Below, in pieces: positions 6,756 through 11,435 of a stretch of 11,435 nucleotides of DNA (its first letter is position 1; every line of letters begins with the position of its first letter). Both the position numbers and the translations under genes were made by a program. This stretch comes from an uncultured Collinsella sp. (lineage in GTDB: Bacteria; Actinomycetota; Coriobacteriia; Coriobacteriales; Coriobacteriaceae). The DNA lies in NCBI GenBank assembly GCA_900552875.1, contig USCS01000034.1:1-11435 (forward strand), in the 5' to 3' direction. Under the pieces are notes generated by a model that was not told the DNA's origin, did no database searches, and saw only the letters and a program-made list of their open reading frames with translations.

Positions 6756-6786
6756 ATGCGACAAAGGGACTGTCCCTTTGTCGCAT
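6756..6786. repeat. Palindromic intergenic repeat, copy 1
   Basis: ATGCGACAAAGGGAC and GTCCCTTTGTCGCAT are perfect 15-base arms around a single T. The copy lies 60 bases upstream of the tex start and just past the terminator of the oxidoreductase operon. Two relatives occur at 7974-8004 and 11336-11368. No transposase is present in the window, so copies are either mobilised in trans, as REP elements are by REP-associated transposases, or fixed. Confidence 0.85.
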
Positions 6787-6796
6787 GCCACTGCAC

Positions 6797-6830
6797 AAAA
6801 GCCCCGCGGGCAGGAGGCTGCTCGCGGGGC
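6797..6830 (-). terminator. Intrinsic terminator of the SDR-MFS-oxidoreductase operon
   Basis: On the minus strand GCCCCGCG (6830-6823) pairs with CGCGGGGC (6808-6801). An inner GCA/TGC pair and a short loop lie between them, and TTTT (6800-6797) follows. It lies 72 bases beyond the oxidoreductase stop and should separate that operon from tex. Confidence 0.82.
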
Positions 6831-6902
6831 AAAGAAGAGGGGCTTATTTGCGGCGGTCCGAGGTGCTCGGCGTGGAGTTTTATCGTGGCCCACCCTAAGG
6901 CA

Positions 6903-7943
6903 TTACAGCTCGACGAGCTGGCCGGTCTCGGCGGCCTCCTTGATGGCGTTGAGAAGTGTGAGCGTCTTGACGTTATCGGCGGGGGTCACGACGGGCTCAA
7001 CCTCGCGGCGGACGACCTTCACAAAGTGCTTGAGCTGCATCTTGTGCGGTAGTGCCGGGTCCACGGCCGGAATCTCCATCTGCAGCGGCTTGTGCCAGTT
7101 GGAGGCGCCGTCGTAGGAGAACTGGTGCAGGCGGGGCAGCGACAGGGCGCCCAAGGTTCCGCCGATAAAGTAGGCGTCGGCGTCGAAGGGACGGTACTGC
7201 GGATCCTCGCGAGCGGTTGCCTCCCAGTTCCAGGGGCTGGCGGTGGCGTCGGAGATGGTCATGCTCGCGAGCGCGCCATCGGCAAAGCGAACGTTGACCA
7301 CGGCGGAGTCCTCGGTCTCAAAACCGCGGGCGGCGCTGGACTGCATACCCTGGACGGCAACGGGCTCGCCCAGCAGGTAGCGGAGCAGATCGACGTCGTG
7401 CACCAGGTTGACCAGGATCGGGCCGGCGCCCTTCTTGCGGCGCCACTCGACGTCGAAGTACTCGTCATTCTTATAGATCATGTAGTGGAAGCTCGACACG
7501 GTGAGCTTGCCCAGCTCGCCAGACTCGATGATCTCCTTGGCCTTGTTGACGAAGGGATTGTGGCGACGATGCTGGCCCACGAGCACGGGCACGCCGGCGG
7601 TCTCGGCCTCGGCGGCGAAAGCCTGGGCATCCTCGAGATTGTTGGAGATCGGCTTTTCGACCAGCGGCACGATGTTGCGCTTCACAGCCTCGCGGGCAAC
7701 GCCCAGGTGCAGGTCGTTGGGGGTGGCGATGATGACGGCCTCGGGCTTGACCTCGTCCATCATCTGGGCGGGATCGGTATAAAACGGCACGCCGGCGGCC
7801 TCGGCCGTGGCGCGGGCGCCCTCAAAGGCGTCGGCGATGGCGACGAGCTCGGCCTCGGGCTCCTCGGTGACAAAGCGGATGTGGTTGCGGCCCATGGCGC
7901 CGGCGCCGATAACGGCAATGCGGACGGGGTTGAGCTCAGACAT
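6903..7943 (-). CDS. Gfo/Idh/MocA-family NAD-dependent oxidoreductase
   Basis: A 346-residue cytoplasmic enzyme of usual family length. The N-terminal Rossmann fold has VIGAGAMG at 11-18 and an acidic D38 at the end of the second strand, favouring NAD over NADP. EKP at 96-98 carries the conserved lysine K97 of the active site. NLVHDVD (179-185) supplies the conserved histidine H182; the Asp usual four residues before it is replaced by V178, as I believe occurs in some subfamilies. The family oxidises or reduces sugars, inositols, sugar acids and glycosides. The start at 7943 follows AAGGAG with five-base spacing. It is the last gene after an SDR and an MFS transporter. Substrate not recognised. 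Confidence 0.9.
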   Translation of the reverse strand: MSELNPVRIAVIGAGAMGRNHIRFVTEEPEAELVAIADAFEGARATAEAAGVPFYTDPAQMMDEVKPEAVIIATPNDLHLGVAREAVKRNIVPLVEKPISNNLEDAQAFAAEAETAGVPVLVGQHRRHNPFVNKAKEIIESGELGKLTVSSFHYMIYKNDEYFDVEWRRKKGAGPILVNLVHDVDLLRYLLGEPVAVQGMQSSAARGFETEDSAVVNVRFADGALASMTISDATASPWNWEATAREDPQYRPFDADAYFIGGTLGALSLPRLHQFSYDGASNWHKPLQMEIPAVDPALPHKMQLKHFVKVVRREVEPVVTPADNVKTLTLLNAIKEAAETGQLVEL

Positions 7944-7973
7944 TTCGACTCCTTAATACTGGTGACCGGTGGA

Positions 7974-8004
7974 ATGCGACAAAGGGGCTGTCCCTTTGTC
8001 GCAT
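7974..8004. repeat. Palindromic intergenic repeat, copy 2
   Basis: ATGCGACAAAGGGGC, T, then GTCCCTTTGTCGCAT. It matches copy 1 except for one A-to-G change at 7987, which still allows a G-U pair in plus-strand RNA. It sits in the 69-base gap between the MFS stop and the oxidoreductase start, inside the putative operon, where the RNA hairpin could protect or limit transcript on either side. Confidence 0.85.
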
Positions 8005-8012
8005 CGGTAAAA

Positions 8013-9269
8013 CTAGGCGGACTTCTTCTTGCTGTCGGAGACCATCATGTAGACGGTGAGCACGACGGCGATGGCGGCGATCACAATGGCGCCGTAGAAG
8101 GACTGCTGGTAGGCGGCGCTGCCGGCCTCGGCGTGATACAGCACGGCAGTGATGGGCTGGCTGATCCAGGTGGAAGCGGCATAGCCCAAAAACATGATGC
8201 CGTAGTTGACGCCGATGTTGCTGGTACCAAAGGCGCCACCGGTGAGCGGCGGGTAGATGACGAGCAGGGCGCCAAAGCTAAAGCCGAGCAAGGCGAGCGC
8301 CACAAAGAACATGGCCTGTGTAAAGCTCATCGACATGATGACGAGTGCGACGATGGTGACAACAAGGCTGATGAGCAGCGACTTATAGGCGCCGAGCTTG
8401 TCGATGATCTGGCCAAAGGACAGACGGCCAACCAGGTTGGCGCAGGTGTTGACGGAGACCACCACACCGCCGAGGGCGACGGCCGCGGCGCTCGTGGGGT
8501 CGGCGAAGAGCTGGACGGCGGCGATAGAGGCAACCTTGCCCACGAGCAGGGTGCCCGCGGTGGCGGCAAAGGCGAAGGTGGCGATGAGGATCCAGAAGCG
8601 CGGGGTCTTGACCATCTCGCCCGGGGTGAGGTCGCCGAAGGTGCCGGCGTGCGCGCCGCCCTTGGGGGCCTCGAAGCCCTCGGGCAGCCAACCGGCCTCG
8701 GGGGCCTTCAGGAACAGGGCGGAGGCGGCGATCATCACAAAGAAGATGACGCCGAGCGCCTTAAGGGCGCCAAAGATGCCAAGGCTCGGGATGAGCAGCG
8801 AGGCGAGCACCGGGGACAGCACGGCGGGGCCGGCGGTCGAGGCGGCCAGGGTGATGCCGGAGGCGAGACCCTTCTTGTCGATGAACCACTTCTGACCCGT
8901 GGTGAGGGCGGGGTTGTAGCCCAGGCCGTTGCCGACGGCGGCGACGAGCGAGAACCACAGGTAGAACTGCCACGGCTCGGTGACGGTGCCGGACATGAAC
9001 CAGCCCACGCCGTAGCACACGGCGGCGGCGATCACGACGTTGCGGGGGCCGATCTTATCGGAGATGCGGCCGGCGAAGATGCCCGTCACGGCCATGATGG
9101 TCTGGAAGACGGGGAAGGCCCAGGTGAGGGCGCTGGACCACTCGGGATAGACGGCGAGCAGGTTCTTGCTCACGACGGAATACAGCGCGATGGAGCTGAT
9201 GAAGAACATGGTGACGCACGCGGCGGAAAGCACGACGGCGCGACCCTTGTTGGAGTTGGTGGAAGCCAT
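8013..9269 (-). CDS. MFS transporter, OFA (oxalate/formate antiporter-like) type
   Basis: A 418-residue integral membrane protein with about twelve transmembrane helices. GRISDKIGPR at 67-76 is the MFS loop 2-3 signature. GYNPALTTGQKWFIDKKG (117-134) with the following LASGI is a hallmark of the oxalate/formate antiporter branch, as is the AGWLPEG stretch in the central loop. Relatives carry small organic anions. The C-terminus is a basic tail, SKKKSA. The start at 9269 has only a weak upstream site, AAAGAG, with a hairpin in the 66-base gap after the SDR, so translation may be modest. It lies between two dehydrogenase genes, so it probably imports their substrate. Substrate unknown. Confidence 0.9.
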   Translation of the reverse strand: MASTNSNKGRAVVLSAACVTMFFISSIALYSVVSKNLLAVYPEWSSALTWAFPVFQTIMAVTGIFAGRISDKIGPRNVVIAAAVCYGVGWFMSGTVTEPWQFYLWFSLVAAVGNGLGYNPALTTGQKWFIDKKGLASGITLAASTAGPAVLSPVLASLLIPSLGIFGALKALGVIFFVMIAASALFLKAPEAGWLPEGFEAPKGGAHAGTFGDLTPGEMVKTPRFWILIATFAFAATAGTLLVGKVASIAAVQLFADPTSAAAVALGGVVVSVNTCANLVGRLSFGQIIDKLGAYKSLLISLVVTIVALVIMSMSFTQAMFFVALALLGFSFGALLVIYPPLTGGAFGTSNIGVNYGIMFLGYAASTWISQPITAVLYHAEAGSAAYQQSFYGAIVIAAIAVVLTVYMMVSDSKKKSA

Positions 9270-9293
9270 TGGACTCTTTCTAATCGATGCGGG

Positions 9294-9321
9294 GAGGGGA
9301 GGGACTTGTCCCGCGCCCCTC
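9294..9321 (-). other. Hairpin in the SDR-MFS gap
   Basis: GAGGGG-A-GGGAC, TT, GTCCC-GCG-CCCCTC folds into a two-part stem just downstream of the SDR stop. The centre, GGGAC-N2-GTCCC, resembles the core of the palindromic repeats, so this may be a decayed member. It has no T run, so read-through into the MFS gene is expected. Confidence 0.45.
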
Positions 9322-9335
9322 TCTACCGGGTTGGT

Positions 9336-10217
9336 TTACTGGTCGGTCGGCTTAGCGACGCCGGATCCATCGGACCAGAGCTCGACACCCTTGTTCTTAA
9401 GGTAGTTGTCGGCATAGGCGCGACGGCCGCCGGGCTTGGCGGTGAGGTCGCCCATCATGTTGGAGAAGCCGCCGTCGACCTTGATGGCGTCGCCGGTGGT
9501 AAAGTCCGAGCGCTTGGACGCCAGGAACATGACGGCGTTGGCGATATCGCTGACCTCGCCGATGCGGCGCGTGGCGATCAGACGGCTGCGGCTCTTCTCG
9601 ACCTCGGGGTCGGCGTAGAAGTTGGCCGACATGGGGGTCTTGACGAAGCAGGGCTCAACGCAGTTGGAGCGCACGCCGTACGGGCCCCACTCGGCGGCGA
9701 GCATCTTGGACATCATGTTGACGCCGGCCTTGGTGGAGCTGTACACGCCCGAGAACGTCTCGGGGGAGTGGCTGGCGACGGTGGAGATGTGCACCAGGCG
9801 GCCCTGGCCGGCCTTGATCATCTCGCGACCAAAGCGCTGCGAGGTGATGAAGTAGCCGGTGAGGTTGACGTTGAGCACCTGCTCCCAGTCGCTCAGCGGC
9901 AGGTCCTCCATAGCGGCGAAGCGCAGGATGCCGGTGGTGTTGACGAGGACGTCGACGCGGCCGAAGTTGGCGATGGTGGCATCGACGGCGGCCTGAACCT
10001 CGGCCTCGTCGGTGGCGTTCATCTTGTAGCCCTCGGCGTGGATGCCAAACTCGGCAGCGAGGTCGGCGGCAGCGGCCTTGACCTTCTCCTCGTCCAGGTC
10101 GAGCATGACGACGTTGGCGCCATTGCGGGCGAACTCGCGGCAGATCTCGGCGCCCATACCGCCGAGTGCGCCAGTCACGGCGCAGACATCGCCCTCGAGC
10201 TTAAGCCAATTGCTCAT
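9336..10217 (-). CDS. Short-chain dehydrogenase/reductase (SDR)
   Basis: A 293-residue NAD-type classical SDR. The cofactor motif is TGALGGMG at 15-22, and D40 at the end of the second strand predicts NAD(H). The catalytic YSSTK places Y159 and K163, with N118 in NVNLTG. The serine position 13 residues before Tyr is T146, next to S145, and the usual NNAG reads NTTG at 93-96, so two motifs are slightly atypical. A tail of about 40 residues follows the usual end near DGGF (248-251). Members oxidise alcohols of sugars, polyols or steroids; the substrate cannot be told from sequence. The start at 10217 follows AGAAGGGAAG. It is the first gene of the operon and divergent from the LysR-type regulator. 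Confidence 0.9.
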   Translation of the reverse strand: MSNWLKLEGDVCAVTGALGGMGAEICREFARNGANVVMLDLDEEKVKAAAADLAAEFGIHAEGYKMNATDEAEVQAAVDATIANFGRVDVLVNTTGILRFAAMEDLPLSDWEQVLNVNLTGYFITSQRFGREMIKAGQGRLVHISTVASHSPETFSGVYSSTKAGVNMMSKMLAAEWGPYGVRSNCVEPCFVKTPMSANFYADPEVEKSRSRLIATRRIGEVSDIANAVMFLASKRSDFTTGDAIKVDGGFSNMMGDLTAKPGGRRAYADNYLKNKGVELWSDGSGVAKPTDQ

Positions 10218-10286
10218 AGGAACTTCCCTTCTTGTGCCTCCCAGTGGGTCGCTTCCATTAACTGACCCACGTGGTTTTCGCTGGTT

Positions 10287-10322
10287 ATCGTATGCTTTGC
10301 GTTTGCGCAGGTGAATTGCATA
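10287..10322 (-). promoter_or_regulatory. Possible promoter of the SDR operon with LysR-type site
   Basis: On the minus strand TTCACC (10315-10310) and TACGAT (10292-10287) are separated by 17 bases, four of six matches each. A weak inverted repeat, TATGC (10291-10295) and GCATA (10318-10322), spans them. A weak promoter with an overlapping dyad in a divergent LysR gap fits activation by that regulator. The remainder of the 233-base gap shows TAGAAT (10328-10333) as a possible plus-strand -10. All of this is tentative. Confidence 0.3.
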
Positions 10323-10439
10323 TTTGTTAGAATGGCGTTAACCGTAGGTTTACACCGCTTGATGCGATTTGTATTCGATTGAGCATGTGACCTGCGAAAA
10401 CGACCCCCTGCGGCACCGTGTGGCCGTACGTGCGAAAAC

Positions 10440-10443
10440 GGAG
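10440..10443 (+). promoter_or_regulatory. Ribosome binding site that fixes the LysR GTG start
   Basis: GGAG at 10440-10443, extending as GGAGAG, lies seven bases before GTG at 10451. The alternative in-frame GTG at 10418 has no such site and would add 11 residues ahead of a normally placed DNA-binding domain. Confidence 0.6.
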
Positions 10444-10450
10444 AGATGAC

Positions 10451-11329
10451 GTGTACGATCGACGACTTGAGGCCATTTCGGCCGCCGCGGAGCTGGGAAG
10501 TTTCTCGCGCGCCGCGGCAAAGCTGCGCGTGTCGACGCCGGCGCTCGTCAAACAGGTGTCGGGGTTCGAGGCCGAGTTTGGCATCACGCTGTTCGAGCGC
10601 TCACATTCGGGCGTCAAGGTGACGCCGGCGGGTGCGTTGCTGGTAGACGACGCGCGCTCGATCATGCGCCAGTCCGAGGATGCCCTGCGCCGCGCCCGAC
10701 GCGCGGCGGGCGATGGCGGTGCGGTTCGCCTGGGCGTGTCGATGATGTGCCCGGGCCGTCAGACGCTTTCGATGTGGACGGGCGTACACGAGCTGGAGCC
10801 GTCGCTGCGTTTTGAGATCGTACCGGTGAGCGACCTCTACGACGAGCGCGAGACCGTCATGCGCAGCTTGGGCCGCGAGGTCGATGTGGTGCAGTCGAGC
10901 TTTTCGACCCCGCGCTGGGGCGATGCATGCCAAAAGCTTCTCATCGTCAACGTGCCGTTTTATATCGATGTGCCGCGCACGAGCCCGCTTGCGCGCAAGA
11001 GCCGTATTACGGTTGCCGATCTGGAGGGCATGCGCCTGCGCGTGCTGCGTCACGGCAACGACGCCATGGACAGCCTGCGCATCGACCTGTTGGCCGACGG
11101 CGGCGTGGATGTCATCGACGTGGACAGCTTCGACTTCGCGCTCTTTAACGAGGCGGAGGAAAAGGGCGACGCGGTGCTCACCTGCGGCGCGTGGTCGGGC
11201 GTGCACCCGGCCTTTATGGGCGTGCCGTTCCTATGCGGCCGCGAGGTGCCGGTCTACCTGCACTACCCGCTCGAGCCCACCCTCCAAGTACAAAAATTCG
11301 TCAACGCCATGGCCCAACTCCTCAAGTAG
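10451..11329 (+). CDS. LysR-type transcriptional regulator
   Basis: A 292-residue protein. The N-terminal winged helix-turn-helix covers about residues 3-62: LEAISAAAELGSFSRAAAKL is followed by the recognition helix region STPALVKQVSGFE and the wing TLFERSHSGVKVTPAG, all standard LysR landmarks. A linker helix follows to about 85, then a periplasmic-binding-protein-like effector domain to the end. Start is a GTG supported by GGAG. It is divergent from the SDR-MFS-oxidoreductase operon, a classic arrangement in which the regulator activates the operon in the presence of the substrate or an intermediate. Third positions are almost all G or C, like its neighbours. Target and ligand are inferred from position only. 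Confidence 0.92.
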   Translation: MYDRRLEAISAAAELGSFSRAAAKLRVSTPALVKQVSGFEAEFGITLFERSHSGVKVTPAGALLVDDARSIMRQSEDALRRARRAAGDGGAVRLGVSMMCPGRQTLSMWTGVHELEPSLRFEIVPVSDLYDERETVMRSLGREVDVVQSSFSTPRWGDACQKLLIVNVPFYIDVPRTSPLARKSRITVADLEGMRLRVLRHGNDAMDSLRIDLLADGGVDVIDVDSFDFALFNEAEEKGDAVLTCGAWSGVHPAFMGVPFLCGREVPVYLHYPLEPTLQVQKFVNAMAQLLK

Positions 11330-11335
11330 CTAATC

Positions 11336-11368
11336 TGTGTGACAGAGGGACAGTCCCTTTGTTACACA
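11336..11368. repeat. Palindromic intergenic repeat, copy 3 (diverged)
   Basis: TGTGTGACAGAGGGAC, A, then GTCCCTTTGTTACACA. Two arm positions differ, both G-U compatible in plus-strand RNA. The core matches copies 1 and 2, but the outer arms are TGTGTxACA rather than ATGCGACA, so this is a sub-type. It lies seven bases after the LysR stop. Confidence 0.8.
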
Positions 11369-11410
11369 AAACGAGGCCCTGGCCAAACGGCCAGGGCCTC
11401 GCAAACTTTT
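11368..11410 (+). terminator. Terminator after the LysR gene, possibly bidirectional
   Basis: CGAGGCCCTGGCC (11372-11384), loop AAAC, and GGCCAGGGCCTCG (11389-11401) form a perfect 13-bp stem. On the plus strand CAAACTTTTATT follows; on the minus strand TTTTG follows at once, so it could also end a minus-strand gene entering from beyond the window. Minus-strand stop codons in two frames (11411-11409 and 11421-11419) are compatible with that, but too few residues are visible to call a gene. Confidence 0.8.
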
Positions 11411-11435
11411 ATTCCGTTTTAAATGACGGGCTGAT

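Noticed and set aside
6697..6798. N-terminal extension of Tex to 6798.
   Set aside because: It translates through the palindromic repeat, and AAGGAG precedes the ATG at 6696 that gives the standard Tex N-terminus.
6756..8004. Two 31-base repeats considered as a CRISPR array or composite transposon ends.
   Set aside because: They are about 1.2 kb apart with a normal gene between, not regularly spaced; no cas genes, transposase or target duplications are visible.
7092..10265. A 1057-codon open frame on the plus strand.
   Set aside because: It runs antisense through the oxidoreductase, MFS and SDR genes, which have clear family motifs. Its product is a low-complexity Gly/Asp/His/Val-rich string without a domain, as produced by the complement of GC-rich codons, and it reads through a repeat element.

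Overview
The window looks like chromosomal DNA of a high-GC gut actinobacterium of the Coriobacteriia, most likely Collinsella or a close relative. This is inferred from the GC-rich, C/G-ending codons of the right half, the overall protein character, and three copies of a palindromic intergenic repeat built on GGGAC-N-GTCCC that I associate with such genomes; no database was searched.

Left region (1-4250): a sugar-uptake locus. A DeoR-family regulator (30-821, minus) is divergent from a four-gene plus-strand operon: a single-domain transaldolase-family enzyme (1169-1879), then the EIIA (1889-2335), EIIB (2411-2686) and EIIC (2758-4149) subunits of an ascorbate/UlaA-type phosphotransferase system. 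The operon ends in a clear intrinsic terminator at 4206-4243. The 347-base divergent gap carries four copies of TGAACG/CGTTCA, two of them 21 bases apart just upstream of a TTGACA box. A related perfect palindrome lies beyond the operon's end. The likely logic is that the PTS imports and phosphorylates a sugar or polyol, the transaldolase feeds carbon into the pentose phosphate pool, and the DeoR protein senses a sugar phosphate. The substrate is unknown, and no ascorbate-specific Ula enzyme is present.

Middle (4250-6800): a 399-base gap between convergent genes with several palindromes but no gene, then tex (4549-6696, minus), an S1-domain nucleic-acid-binding housekeeping protein.

Right region (6800-11435): a probable minus-strand operon transcribed as SDR dehydrogenase (10217-9336), OFA-type MFS transporter (9269-8013) and Gfo/Idh/MocA oxidoreductase (7943-6903), closed by a strong terminator at 6797-6830. 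A LysR-type regulator (10451-11329, plus) is divergent from it. This has the form of an inducible catabolic module: import of a small, probably anionic or polyhydroxylated compound followed by two NAD-dependent redox steps. Its substrate cannot be read from the sequence. The window ends with a third repeat copy and a perfect 13-bp hairpin that could terminate transcription in both directions.

I found no CRISPR array, transposase, tRNA, rRNA or defence system. The most interesting leads are the two metabolic modules of unknown substrate, the candidate DeoR operator set and the repeat family.
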